64,000 nt of DNA from Clostridium beijerinckii (GCF_036699995.1 NZ_CP144906.1:809501-873500), one strand, 5' to 3'; positions 15,331-27,398 are shown, numbered from the stretch's first letter. Program-made: numbers and translations. Notes: generated from the sequence alone by a model not told the origin.

Positions 15331-18018
15331 ATGGGAATAGCAAAGTGGTGGAAAATAGACTTTCATACACATACACCTGAAAGTCGCTGCTTTTATAACA
15401 AAAGCGTTACAGGAAAAGATTGGATTAATGCAGCACTTGATTCGGGATTAAATGCTGTAGTCGTAACAGATCATAATTCTGTGGGATGGATAGGAACATT
15501 AAGAAAGGCAAGAGAAGAGATTATTAAAGAAAATAATAAAAGAGATCTATTTATATTTCCAGGCGTTGAACTATGTGTTGGGACAAGTCTGACTCATATT
15601 TTGGTTGTTTTTGATCCTAAAATGGAAACAGAAGATATTGAACAGTTTATAATAAGATGTGGTCTTACGAAAAATATGTGGACAGACACAACTAAATCTG
15701 TAAGGGAAGATATACTTGCAGACTTAATTAAGGAATATGATAAAAGGGTTTTGGTTATACCGGCACATTTTAATAAAAACAAGGGTCTTTGTAAAGAATT
15801 GGGGCAAAATGGTACAGCAAAGTTTGTCGATCTAATAAGAATAGATGCAATAGAAGTCAGAGACGAAGATGATATCAATGAGTTTAATAATAAGGTTAGA
15901 AATAAAGCTATTCCCAAAGTTGCTACTATTACTGGATCTGATAATCCGGGTAAGAATCCTGCCGAACATGATATAGTGAATTTTGGCAAGGCATATACAT
16001 GGATAAAGATTAGTGAACCATCTATTGAAGCTCTTAGGCAGGTACTGTTAGACCCTGATACAAGAAGATATTGTGTATTAAGGAGCGAAGAAGAATCTCA
16101 ACATAATCCAAATGATGTTACTCAGAATTATATAGCTGGCATACAAATAAAAAATCTTAAGCACGTAGATAATTTAGATTTTAAATTTTCTCCAAATTTA
16201 AATTGTATAATTGGTGGCAGAGGATCTGGTAAATCGACAATAGTTGAAATGATCAGACTTGCATTGAAGAAATATGATGATAGGAATATAAAAGAATATA
16301 AATTAATAAATAATACATATCAGGATAGCTCATGTGTAAACTTATTCTATAATTTTGGAGACTTTAATAAATATGGTATTAGTGTAAGTGGTAAAAAAAA
16401 TAAAAAGAAATGGGATTATGAAAATGAAGAAGGTATAACTGATGAATATCCTGAATTTCCAATTTCAATATTTAGTCAAAAAGAAATCTATTGTTTAGTT
16501 GAAGATGATGAAAATCCAGAAAAATCTAACGATAGTCCATTGCTAAGAATTATTGATGAAAATATTATCACAGAAAAAATTAATATTGATGAAAGGATTG
16601 GTAAGTGTAAGCAGGAACTCACTCAATTATCTCAACAATTAATTTCAATTAGAAATCAGTTAAGGGATATTCCTAAAATTAAGGCAGAGATAGAACTTGG
16701 AAATAGTAAGCTTGAAAAGTTTAAAAACTCTGGGATTTTAGAAAAACGAGATGAGATATCATGTCTATCTAATATATATGATACTATAAGAGCTAGTTTA
16801 ATTAGATACAAAGATTTTATTGATGAAACTAATATACAAATAGAGAGATTACATACTAGTGTTTTTAAGGATATTAATAGTTTAGTAATAAATGACGAAA
16901 TGCAAATACTCGATTATACAGTAGACGCTATTAATAATATAAATAATGAAATAATTAATTCATTACGCAAAAATAATGATATCATTGATGTAATTACTGA
17001 AAGAATATATAACTCTGAATTAAAAGCTAAGTTAGATGAAAAAAAAGTTCTATATGATTCAATTATATCGCAAGTTAACGGAATAGATGTTAATAATTAC
17101 AATCAGATTGAGGTGAAGAACAGAGAACAGATAAATAAATTAAATAATTTGTTAAAACTAAAACCAGAAGAAGATGAATTAATTGAAAGAATTGAAGAAA
17201 AAATTGTTGAGTATATAAAGCTTTGGAGAGAGTTATTTGATACTCGATATAAAATAGTGAATGAGATAAATGGTAATGCAACTAATATTAAAATTAATTT
17301 ACACTTTCTATCTCATGGTAAAAGATGGCTTCATAACCTAAGGAAAGACCTAGGTAAAATAGGTACTTTTGATGATAATTTTATGATAATATATAACGAA
17401 ATATTTAATAATGATATATTAAATATAAATAGATTACATGAATGGTTTAAATTTGTGTTAACTAGTGATAATGGAGACATAAAGTGTTATTTGGGGAATG
17501 ATATTAATATAGATCCAAGGTTTGAGAATATATGGCTTGAAAAATTTAAAGACGGAATTTTATATACATTATTTAATTTTATTCCTGAAGATAGAGTGGA
17601 GATAAAGATTATAAATGATGGGCAACAAATAGGAATAAATGAGGGATCGCCAGGACAAAAGAGTGCTGCGATACTTGCATTTATATTAAATCAAGGTAAT
17701 CAACCTCTTATAATAGATCAACCAGAAGATGATTTAGATAATAGTTTAATTATGGATTTGATTGTTGAAAATATAAGGAAATTAAAGAAGCATAGACAAA
17801 TAATCATTGTAACTCATAATGCAAACATTCCTGTACTTGGTGATGCAGAAGGCATTATTATGCTAAACAGAAATCAAGTAGGCAAGGTCATATTTAAGGA
17901 TGGAAAAAAAACTGGATGCATTGAGGAAAAAATGATAAAAGAAGGTATATGTAATATAATGGAGGGAGGAATTACAGCGTTTAAAAAGAGGGAAAGTAAG
18001 TATAAATACATAAAATAA
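15331..18018 (+). CDS. PHP-domain / SMC-like ATPase fusion (TrlF-type), probable defence protein
   Basis: 895 residues from ATG 15331 (GGAGG upstream; the frame opens at TTG 15298). N-terminal PHP phosphoesterase domain: IDFHTHTPESRC, VVTDHNS, FPGVEL, IPAHFNK and TGSDNPG give the metal ligands. From about residue 265 an ABC/RecN-like ATPase follows, with Walker A GGRGSGKST near 295, a long coiled-coil middle (about 420-700), signature-like NEGSPGQKSAA, Walker B/D-loop LIIDQPEDDLDN near 795 and the His switch VTHNAN. I recall this layout being listed as TrlF family AAA-like ATPase. A nuclease domain tied to an SMC-like sensor is a common plan in anti-phage systems; defence is an inference from architecture and neighbourhood. 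It forms its own unit with terminators on both sides. Confidence 0.8.
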   Translation: MGIAKWWKIDFHTHTPESRCFYNKSVTGKDWINAALDSGLNAVVVTDHNSVGWIGTLRKAREEIIKENNKRDLFIFPGVELCVGTSLTHILVVFDPKMETEDIEQFIIRCGLTKNMWTDTTKSVREDILADLIKEYDKRVLVIPAHFNKNKGLCKELGQNGTAKFVDLIRIDAIEVRDEDDINEFNNKVRNKAIPKVATITGSDNPGKNPAEHDIVNFGKAYTWIKISEPSIEALRQVLLDPDTRRYCVLRSEEESQHNPNDVTQNYIAGIQIKNLKHVDNLDFKFSPNLNCIIGGRGSGKSTIVEMIRLALKKYDDRNIKEYKLINNTYQDSSCVNLFYNFGDFNKYGISVSGKKNKKKWDYENEEGITDEYPEFPISIFSQKEIYCLVEDDENPEKSNDSPLLRIIDENIITEKINIDERIGKCKQELTQLSQQLISIRNQLRDIPKIKAEIELGNSKLEKFKNSGILEKRDEISCLSNIYDTIRASLIRYKDFIDETNIQIERLHTSVFKDINSLVINDEMQILDYTVDAINNINNEIINSLRKNNDIIDVITERIYNSELKAKLDEKKVLYDSIISQVNGIDVNNYNQIEVKNREQINKLNNLLKLKPEEDELIERIEEKIVEYIKLWRELFDTRYKIVNEINGNATNIKINLHFLSHGKRWLHNLRKDLGKIGTFDDNFMIIYNEIFNNDILNINRLHEWFKFVLTSDNGDIKCYLGNDINIDPRFENIWLEKFKDGILYTLFNFIPEDRVEIKIINDGQQIGINEGSPGQKSAAILAFILNQGNQPLIIDQPEDDLDNSLIMDLIVENIRKLKKHRQIIIVTHNANIPVLGDAEGIIMLNRNQVGKVIFKDGKKTGCIEEKMIKEGICNIMEGGITAFKKRESKYKYIK

Positions 18019-18066
18019 ATAATTATAATTTGTAAGACTATCTTTTATTTAAGAATGGTATTAAAA

Positions 18067-18100
18067 AATGTATCAAGTTCAACAGACTTGATACATTTTT
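18067..18100 (+). terminator. Rho-independent terminator of the PHP-ATPase gene
   Basis: AATGTATCAAGT (18067-18078) and ACTTGATACATT (18086-18097) form a perfect 12-bp stem with a 7-base loop, then TTT. Confidence 0.85.
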
Positions 18101-18230
18101 ATGTTCACTAAAGGTGCGTTTAACGAAGCATTAATGTTACTGTTGAAAAAACATATATATGATATGATTATAATATATATAGCTTATGGCAATATAATCA
18201 GGATTAATATTAAATGAAAGAAGGAATGAT

Positions 18231-18760
18231 ATGGAGTTTGAGTCTTCTATATATGAATATACTGGTTGCTGTAGTAATCCAAAGGTAAAGTGTAAGGAAC
18301 AACCTAGAATATATTATAAAACAACTAACCCATTAATTTTCATATTAGGCCACTCACCAAAGTTAGAAGATGGTAAAACAAAAGCAAGATATGTTTTGAA
18401 GATGAATGAGAAAATAGCCCACTTCGTAGGTATATTTTAGAAGATATTTTAGATGCTATAAAGGGAAAAGATGAAAATGGAATATATTGTAGTAATGCGA
18501 TAAAATGTATTATGGATACTATGCTAGACAATGATAGGGAATTTATGAAGGATATTTTTCAAAATTGTAGAATTAACTTTGAAAGAGAAATCGAAAATAT
18601 TAATCCCAAATTAATTATTTGCATTAGTGAAGCTGGATTTGATCTACTCAATAAGAATTATGAGATAACACCTAAAGCAAAGGCTGTACCAAGGTATGGT
18701 ACATTATATCATAATATCATATTTCGATAAAAAACAAGGTATATTCCCTAATAGTAGCTA
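18231..18760 (+). pseudogene. Uracil-DNA glycosylase-like gene, frameshifted
   Basis: The first frame (18231-18440) reads NPLIFILGHSPKLEDGK, like the GEAPG nucleotide-binding loop of UDG superfamily enzymes. A base change near 18415-18425 moves the protein to another frame: RYILEDILDAIKGK, IYCSNAIKC (like the family's N-x-x-K-C phrase) and NFEREIENINPKLIICISEA (like the Glu-Ile-Pro-x-lysine helix-strand of family 4/5 UDGs), to a stop at 18730. A third frame appears to hold the last residues (FDKKQGIFPNSS). At least one and probably two frameshifts make it non-functional. AGGAATGATATGG gave the original start. Confidence 0.6.
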
Positions 18761-18770
18761 GACATAAAAA

Positions 18771-19105
18771 AGAATAGCACGAAGATATTGTGAAGAACAA
18801 AAGAAGTTAATATCTAATTGCATCATTAGACAGAAAGGTGGATGGAAGGTAAAAAATGATTTATTTATGATTCATATTCCACAAACAGCAATTTTACATG
18901 ATTCAAATGAAACTGAAATTTATTGCATGATAAAGTTGTTTAAAGAGAATTTTCAAGAACCTGTAGAAGGGGACTATATGAGGGAGGATATATATTTTAT
19001 AATGTAAACACGTTTAATCCTTATGATGTTTTGTGCGAAGAATTTGATGACGTAGAGGAAGAACTATTGGAGAAAGCAACTAATAGACTATTTGCTGAAA
19101 GTTAG
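18771..19105 (+). pseudogene. Gene fragment of unknown family, frameshifted
   Basis: An open frame without a clear start reads RYCEEQKKLISNCIIRQKGG, WKVKNDLFMIHIPQTAIL and ends at 19007. The sense continues in another frame as NVNTFNPYDVLCEEFDDVEE to a stop at 19105. The two halves look like one acidic-tailed protein broken by a single indel around 18995. It directly follows the UDG-like debris and may be part of the same lost locus. Confidence 0.4.
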
Positions 19106-19249
19106 ATTGGGTAAGAAAGAATGATTATTAGAATTTTATTAATGTAATTTCTAATTTGCGTAGTTTTGATTGAAACTAAAGCAATAATTATTTATACAAA
19201 TATGTAAAGTATATTGTGAAGGTTTAAATATGTTACTAGGGGGATTCTT

Positions 19250-20323
19250 ATGAGTAAGAAGAAAATTAATGGCATGTTCTTAATTCATCTCAAATTAACT
19301 TGGGATAATGTAAAATCATTTTTTGAATATGGAGAATTTTATCCAGGAAACAATGCCTCATTTTATGATTCTGATTTACATTCAAATGAAATACCGTACC
19401 AGTTTATGGGAAACGAAAAAGGTAATTATCTTTTTTATGTGCATGATGATGTGAAAAATAAATATGATAATCTAGAAAAAGAATTTATGGGTGACGATAT
19501 TGCAAAGTATATTTCACTTTTGCCAATAAATGCTATGGAAATGAGAATCATTACGGTTGAAAATGAAAAAGTTGGTGTTTATGCGAAAGGATATCGATGT
19601 AGACTAAGTGAAGTGTTGCTTCAAAGTTTTAAGAGCATTTTTTTAGACACATATGTAAAGTATAGAAACGGTAAAGAATGGAAAATTGACGAATCAGAAA
19701 ATGCAGTACTTGCTTTTAGTGTTGAAAAGAAGATTGTAGTTTTATACAAATTAGCGATAAATAATGGAAATAATCCAGAAACAAAAATCTATAAAAAATG
19801 CCTAATAGATATGATTCGTTCCCAAGGATTTCATGCTATTGATAAGCAGAATGCTGCCATGAAATCGGTAGATGTTGAAGAAAAAGATGGATTAAAAGAT
19901 TATGCTAAAGAAGAAGAAAAACAGCTGTTTTTGGAAGAAACGAGATGGCGTAGCAAAGAAGAGTTAAAGAAGATAAAAAGAGGAGACTGCAAATTTGTAC
20001 TTTATATGCTTTGGGATGATAATTCAAAGACTTATTATATAGGAAAAGCTGCAGATTTACGCATTAGATTAGACCAACATAGAAACGATAAGAATGACCC
20101 TATTAAAAAATTTACTCATTTTAGATATAGTAAATTAAATGAAAACTATCAGCATTTGATCTATATGCTAGAAATGCATGAAATACATACTGCTGGTTGG
20201 ATTTTGCCAACTCCTTTTTCGGAGAGTAATTCGTTACAACAGTTTCCAAGTAGCCCTTCTGATAAATTGCCTAATATGATAAATAATAAAGATAAATATC
20301 ATTCTCCCAATATTATACCATGA
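19250..20323 (+). CDS. GIY-YIG nuclease-domain protein
   Basis: 357 residues. A GIY-YIG domain is visible at about 247-310: FVLYMLWDDNSKTYYIGKAA followed by DLRIRLDQHRND, with the two Tyr, the Gly and the catalytic Arg in place, and LIYMLEMHEI supplying the likely metal-binding Glu. The N-terminal 230 residues are not recognised. The last 30 residues (FSESNSLQQFPSSPSDK onward) are low complexity and unlike the usual end of this domain, so the 3' end may have drifted. GGGGGATTC before the ATG is the ribosome site. Endonucleases of this type occur as homing, repair and restriction enzymes; the defence-type neighbourhood favours the last, by inference. Confidence 0.7.
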   Translation: MSKKKINGMFLIHLKLTWDNVKSFFEYGEFYPGNNASFYDSDLHSNEIPYQFMGNEKGNYLFYVHDDVKNKYDNLEKEFMGDDIAKYISLLPINAMEMRIITVENEKVGVYAKGYRCRLSEVLLQSFKSIFLDTYVKYRNGKEWKIDESENAVLAFSVEKKIVVLYKLAINNGNNPETKIYKKCLIDMIRSQGFHAIDKQNAAMKSVDVEEKDGLKDYAKEEEKQLFLEETRWRSKEELKKIKRGDCKFVLYMLWDDNSKTYYIGKAADLRIRLDQHRNDKNDPIKKFTHFRYSKLNENYQHLIYMLEMHEIHTAGWILPTPFSESNSLQQFPSSPSDKLPNMINNKDKYHSPNIIP

Positions 20324-20770
20324 TGTTAAAAGTTCAATACACCAGAAAACATTAGATTACAAATGAAAAGTGTTATAATGGAAGGGCTTGCGCATGAGGA
20401 ATTAGTTGATTTAGCATACCATGCAACTAATGACAGAAATGTCGTGAGTTTTTCTCTTTTTGTTAAATTATATGTAATTATGTTTTTTACTATGTAAGAG
20501 TAGCTTTAGCAAATGTATATTATAGGTTCACCAAAGTTGCTTTGGTGAATTTTTCACATAAGAATAAGTTGCTCAAATACAACAGTAGATAAAGAAAAAA
20601 CAAAATATAATTATTTTATAGAAGTTCAGAAAGTTGTACCTTTAAGGATTTTTAATAACATTCTTTGAAGACAGCATAGTATTATTATCAAAATCTATTT
20701 TATGAACAAAAAATAGAAAAGCCATTTTAGAAGAAATATGATAAAATTTAAATATAAGGAGATGATTATT
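20324..20770. other. Intergenic region with a possible gene remnant
   Basis: A 44-codon frame from ATG 20363 to 20497 reads MKSVIMEGLAHEELVDLAYH and then turns hydrophobic; it lacks a ribosome site and looks like a remnant. A strong terminator is at 20527-20553. The rest is AT-rich without visible signals. Confidence 0.35.
20527..20553 (+). terminator. Rho-independent terminator
   Basis: TTCACCAAAG (20527-20536) and CTTTGGTGAA (20540-20549), a perfect 10-bp stem with loop TTG, then TTTTT. Confidence 0.85.
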
Positions 20771-20890
20771 TTGATTAAATTAAAAGTTAAGAGATTAAAA
20801 GAAAATGAAGGATTTTATTATATATTATTTAGGCGACGGTGTATAGCTAGAATGAGTTTAATATGTAATGTAAATTTATTTGGTATCTAG
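20771..20890 (+). CDS. Small basic ORF (39 aa)
   Basis: TTG 20771 follows AAGGAGATGATT. The peptide is strongly basic (MIKLKVKRLKENEGFYYILF, then RRRCIARMS). It lies 32 bases upstream of the coiled-coil gene, so it may be a leader or a partner of it. Unknown family. Confidence 0.35.
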   Translation: MIKLKVKRLKENEGFYYILFRRRCIARMSLICNVNLFGI

Positions 20891-20922
20891 ATTAATTAAA
20901 GTATAGAAAGGAGTAAATATAA

Positions 20923-21849
20923 ATGGCAAGTTATTTTTATCATATAAAAACAGATACTCTAGAAGCAAAGATTAAACAAATATTAGTTCAGAAAGTTATT
21001 CCATATAACAAAGCTAAAATAATATCAATCGAAGAACGATATATTGAATATTTATTAAATGGATTTAAGGGGACTGATATTTTTTTAAATAAAGAAAATA
21101 AAAATGGAGTATACTGTTACCATGTTAATAAAGATTCGTTTACTGATGCTCCTGCAATAGAAAAAAGATTAACAGAAAAATTTTTCTCAACACCAATATA
21201 TGAAATTATTAATTCTGAATGGGAATGTATAAGTCTTATACCGAATACTTGGCCATTAGGAAAAAAGTTGGAAGTAGCGGAGAAAAACTTAAACATTTCT
21301 AAAAGTAATTACAAAGAATTTTTGGAAATATATACAAAATTAAAAGAAGCGGTTATGAAAATAATAAGTAGAACATTAATACAAAATTGTAAGAATGATA
21401 TCGAACAAACAGTGAAAACACAATTCAATATAACTAATGAGCTTGGATTAGAAAAAATAAAAGAGATAAAAAAACAGATGGTTAGCATTACCAATGTTAT
21501 AGAGAATAATATTATTAAGTTATCAAATGAAGAATTTAGATATAATGATGAGAATTTAGATTCTACTTTTATAAAAAATGAAATAGATTTAGTTATTAAA
21601 GAACAAGAAAAAATGATTAATGAATTATTAATTAAATATGGATATGACAGAAGTAAAAGTACAAGCTTTTCTGATAAATTATTTGCTGCTAATTCAAGTG
21701 ATATTGGTTACTATTTGGATGAATATAAACAAGCTGTAGTCAATCTTTCTAATTGCAAAAAGCAAATGAACACTTTACAGAAAAAATTAGAAAAATTAAA
21801 CATCGAACTGGATACTCAAAAAGCAGTTGATTTATGGGAGCAAGCATAA
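20923..21849 (+). CDS. Unknown coiled-coil protein
   Basis: 308 residues with AAAGGAG before the ATG. The N-terminal 110 residues are globular (YFYHIKTDTLEAKIKQILV, VYCYHVNKDSFTDAPAI, EWECISLIPNTWPLG). Residues 115-300 are almost wholly helical with heptad-like spacing (KKQMNTLQKKLEKLNIELD). No transmembrane segment, signal peptide or catalytic motif is visible and I do not recognise the family. It is closed by a strong terminator and stands between the GIY-YIG and the barnase genes. Confidence 0.6.
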   Translation: MASYFYHIKTDTLEAKIKQILVQKVIPYNKAKIISIEERYIEYLLNGFKGTDIFLNKENKNGVYCYHVNKDSFTDAPAIEKRLTEKFFSTPIYEIINSEWECISLIPNTWPLGKKLEVAEKNLNISKSNYKEFLEIYTKLKEAVMKIISRTLIQNCKNDIEQTVKTQFNITNELGLEKIKEIKKQMVSITNVIENNIIKLSNEEFRYNDENLDSTFIKNEIDLVIKEQEKMINELLIKYGYDRSKSTSFSDKLFAANSSDIGYYLDEYKQAVVNLSNCKKQMNTLQKKLEKLNIELDTQKAVDLWEQA

Positions 21850-21913
21850 ACTATAAGAGAGTGTTAATAAATATTGGTGGATTTTAAAGGTCACGCTTCG
21901 CCTCCACCATGAA

Positions 21914-21956
21914 ACCCACGAAAATCTAAAATTTGGATTTTCGTGGGTCTTTTATT
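21914..21956 (+). terminator. Rho-independent terminator, recurrent type
   Basis: ACCCACGAAAATC (21914-21926) and GATTTTCGTGGGT (21936-21948) form a 13-bp perfect stem followed by CTTTTATTTT. The same context (CATGAAACC upstream) recurs at 35.7, 42.5 and 51.3 kb. Confidence 0.85.
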
Positions 21957-22354
21957 TTGTAGAAAATTATATTTTAGGGGATTTATAGATAAATGCTATG
22001 ATTTACAGAATGCATAGATGAATAGTAGATTTACTATTCATGTGTAAAATTATAGAAAAAACAGGAAGTATTAGATATAATAAAAAGAGTAGAATTATGC
22101 AAGAGAATCTATGGGATGGAGATACATATGGAAAAAGAATTTTCAGAATTACTCCATTTTACGGCTGATATAATTTGGTTTGATAAAGTGCTTATTGCTA
22201 TAAATAGGTGTAGCCTACTTGTCTCTACATGATTTGTAGTTAACTGTTATCTCTATGAATAAAGAATATAAAATGATTCGATCAAAGCCGAGAATCAATA
22301 AAATTTAATTGCGTTTTGTGTCTTGAGCGAAGCGTGAAAGGAATGGTTATAAAA
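21957..22354. other. Intergenic region before the barnase gene
   Basis: A 34-codon frame (22128-22232) begins after GGATGGAGATACAT with MEKEFSELLHFTADIIWFDK; it may be a truncated gene start but nothing supports a full protein. No other signal is clear. The barnase promoter should lie in the last 100 bases. Confidence 0.3.
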
Positions 22355-22876
22355 ATGAAAAAAATATTTATGCATAAAATCTCTGCTGTTTTTATACTTT
22401 TACTTATGTTTATAGGTTTATTTGGGTGTGCAGCAACAAATAAAACTGCTGAGAATAAGCAGCAGGATAACCATGTGGAAGCTACAAAATCAGAAGATAA
22501 AAAGATAGATTCTAGCCAAGATGGAGATTCAAAGAATAAAAAAATTATTAATGATTTTCAAGGCGTTGCAGATTATATACATAAAAATGGAACTTTGCCT
22601 GAAAATTTTATAACAAAAGCGCAGGCTAATAAACTTGGATGGAAGCCAGGAGACGATCTTAGCAAAGTAGCGCCTGGTAAAAGCATAGGGGGAGATATTT
22701 TTAAGAATGCTGAAAAATCTCTACCAGATGCGCCTAATAGAATTTGGCATGAATGCGATATTAACTATAATGGAGGACATCGTGGGGATGATAGGATTCT
22801 TTATTCAAATGATGGATTAATTTACTCTACCTCAGATCATTATAAAACATTCAAATTATTATATAAAGGAAAGTAG
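22355..22876 (+). CDS. Barnase-family ribonuclease, lipoprotein-type
   Basis: 173 residues from ATG 22355. The N-terminus is a lipoprotein signal peptide: MKKIFMHK, a hydrophobic core and lipobox LFGC (Cys about residue 25), followed by a Ser/Lys/Asp-rich linker. The C-terminal 110 residues match barnase/ribonuclease N1: FQGVADYIHKNGTLPENFIT, LGWKPGDDL, APGKSIGGDIF, the catalytic Glu133 in WHECDINY, Arg143/Arg147 in HRGDDRILYS and His162 in TSDHYKTF, all in place. It should cleave RNA outside the producing cell, anchored to the membrane or shed. The next gene encodes the barstar inhibitor, which protects the cytoplasm. The lipid anchor suggests close-range antagonism, an inference. Confidence 0.93.
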   Translation: MKKIFMHKISAVFILLLMFIGLFGCAATNKTAENKQQDNHVEATKSEDKKIDSSQDGDSKNKKIINDFQGVADYIHKNGTLPENFITKAQANKLGWKPGDDLSKVAPGKSIGGDIFKNAEKSLPDAPNRIWHECDINYNGGHRGDDRILYSNDGLIYSTSDHYKTFKLLYKGK

Positions 22877-22898
22877 TTTTTTTAAGGATGTGAATAGC

Positions 22899-23183
22899 TT
22901 GAATAAAGTAGTAATACAAGGCAGTAAGCTTACGGATAAAAATATGTTACACCAAATTTTAAAACAGGAATTAAAGCTTCCTGCTCATTACGGTGAAAAC
23001 TTAGATGCACTCTGGGATTGTCTAACTGCTGATGTTCAATTGCCAGTTACAATTGAATGGGTTGACTTTCAAAAAAGTAAAGACTTATTAGGTGATTATG
23101 CTGAAAATACATTAGAAATTTTTAATGAAGCTGAAAAATTTACTGGAGGAAAACTTAAGATAAAAATTATTTCCAACTTTTAA
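22899..23183 (+). CDS. Barstar-family ribonuclease inhibitor
   Basis: 94 residues from the TTG at 22899, which is 10 bases after AAGGA; a GTG at 22890 is only 2 bases away. The barnase-binding segment is nearly intact: LKLPAHYGENLDALWDCLT has the Asn, Asp36, Trp39 and Asp40 equivalents of barstar's interface (Asp35/Asp39 in the classical protein); one interface Tyr is replaced by His30. It is 22 bases downstream of the RNase gene in the same operon, so enzyme and inhibitor are made together. The inhibitor has no signal peptide and stays in the cytoplasm. Confidence 0.93.
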   Translation: MNKVVIQGSKLTDKNMLHQILKQELKLPAHYGENLDALWDCLTADVQLPVTIEWVDFQKSKDLLGDYAENTLEIFNEAEKFTGGKLKIKIISNF

Positions 23184-23270
23184 TTGACTTAAACTTATAT
23201 CTATCTTGATTGAAAAAAACGTTATCAGTTGATATAATGTATGCAATAGTCCAATGGAAGGAAGTATTAT

Positions 23271-24014
23271 ATGTTCAGTTATAGTCAAATCAAAAGTCTT
23301 AATGATTTAGAAATTTCTGTTTATAATTATATTATGGATAATAAAGATAAGGTCCGATATATGAAAATAAGGGAATTAGCAGTTGAATCTCATGTTTCAA
23401 CTACAACCATATTAAATTTCTGCAAAAAAGTAGGGTGTAGTGGTTATTCAGAGTTTAAACTAAAATTTAAATTATTTATAGAGGAAAAAGAAATTAAAAA
23501 AGTAAGTGAAGATAATACAGAGATAATTGATTTTTTTAAGAAAACAAATACTGAAGAATATGATGAGAAGATAGAGGAAATTGTAAAAGCTATATTAAAA
23601 GCAAAGAGAACAATTTTTATAGGAAGTAGTATGTCTGGAATTGTAGCAAGATATGGAGCACGATATCTATCAAGTGTTGGACAATTTAGTTTATGCATTG
23701 ATGATCCGTATTACCCTACTACAGGTAAGTTTTATGAAAATTCAGTTGTGATAGTATGTTCTGTGTCTGGTGAATCAAAAGATATTATAGGTCATATAAA
23801 TAGATTTAAAAAAGATGATTGCTGTATTGTTAGTATTACTAACACTGAAAATTGCACTATAGCAAAAATGTCTGATTATAATATCCCATATTATGTACCA
23901 TATGTTAAAGTAGGAATATATGATATTACAACTCAAATTCCAATAATCAGTATAATAGAAAGAATTGGAAGGAAACTACAAAATCGTCGAGAAGAATCTA
24001 TACAAGATGAGTAA
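23271..24014 (+). CDS. RpiR/MurR-family transcriptional regulator (HTH + SIS)
   Basis: 247 residues. An N-terminal HTH_6 domain (RYMKIRELAVESHVSTTTIL, NFCKKVGCSGYSEFK) is followed by a sugar isomerase (SIS) domain at about 95-225 (TIFIGSSMSGIVARYGARYL, VIVCSVSGESKDI), which in this family binds phosphosugars. AAGGAAG precedes the ATG. It stands immediately before the EIIBC/phospho-beta-glucosidase operon, in the same direction, and is the natural candidate regulator; two adjacent inverted repeats in the 315-base gap are likely targets. Confidence 0.88.
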   Translation: MFSYSQIKSLNDLEISVYNYIMDNKDKVRYMKIRELAVESHVSTTTILNFCKKVGCSGYSEFKLKFKLFIEEKEIKKVSEDNTEIIDFFKKTNTEEYDEKIEEIVKAILKAKRTIFIGSSMSGIVARYGARYLSSVGQFSLCIDDPYYPTTGKFYENSVVIVCSVSGESKDIIGHINRFKKDDCCIVSITNTENCTIAKMSDYNIPYYVPYVKVGIYDITTQIPIISIIERIGRKLQNRREESIQDE

Positions 24015-24170
24015 ATAGCTATGCGCGAAAAATAAAAGTATTATTTTACATAGGGCTTTATTGATTTGAAGTTTTTAACTCAAGTTGATAAAGCTTATTT
24101 TAATTACTCTTTTTGTTTGTTAATCACAGTTTTTTTATATATGAAATGTCAAGAACACATTTTGATTTTA

Positions 24171-24201
24171 ATTGCAAAAAAACATTTTGTTTTTTTGCAA
24201 T
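24171..24201. promoter_or_regulatory. Perfect 14-bp inverted repeat upstream of the PTS operon
   Basis: ATTGCAAAAAAACA (24171-24184) and TGTTTTTTTGCAAT (24188-24201) around TTT. It could serve as an rpiR-type terminator or as an operator. It lies 12 bases from the second repeat. Confidence 0.5.
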
Positions 24202-24212
24202 AACAAATTATT

Positions 24213-24237
24213 AAAAAACAGACCTGTTTTTTATAAT
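24213..24237 (+). promoter_or_regulatory. Operator-like palindrome overlapping a -10 box
   Basis: AAAAAACAG (24213-24221) and CTGTTTTTT (24224-24232) around AC run directly into TATAAT (24232-24237). A repressor bound here would cover the promoter of the PTS operon. The -35 box is weak (TATTAA at 24209-24214), so the exact promoter is uncertain. The neighbouring RpiR protein is the likely reader, by position. Confidence 0.5.
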
Positions 24238-24329
24238 GGTTTACATAGTGACAGAATCCGCTTTTTCAATTAACATTAAGATACATTCAATAGCTATTCG
24301 AAAATAATAAATATAAGTGAGGTAATAAA

Positions 24330-27174
<2,845 letters not shown>

Positions 27175-27208
27175 AAAATTTAAAGGTTACGCTGCACTGT
27201 AACTATAA

Positions 27209-27254
27209 AACCCAAGACAATATTTATTAATATTATCTTGGGTTATTTTAGTTT
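27209..27254 (+). terminator. Rho-independent terminator of the beta-glucoside operon
   Basis: AACCCAAGA (27209-27217) pairs with TCTTGGGTT (27236-27244), with further AATATT/AATATT pairing inside, then ATTTTAG. Confidence 0.75.
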
Positions 27255-27398
27255 ATAGACATTTAGAGAAAGACATCACTATAAAAAACATATTAAAAAG
27301 TAGCAATAGAAAAGTATTTTAGAATTAGCAAAGGTGGATTATATCTAAATGACGTAGGTTTTTATTAAAAATATTGATATTATTTTTAATTTTATATC

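Noticed and set aside
15594..15989. 131-residue minus-strand open frame in the PHP-ATPase gene
   Set aside because: Overlaps the metal-binding PHP domain on the opposite strand; no independent support.
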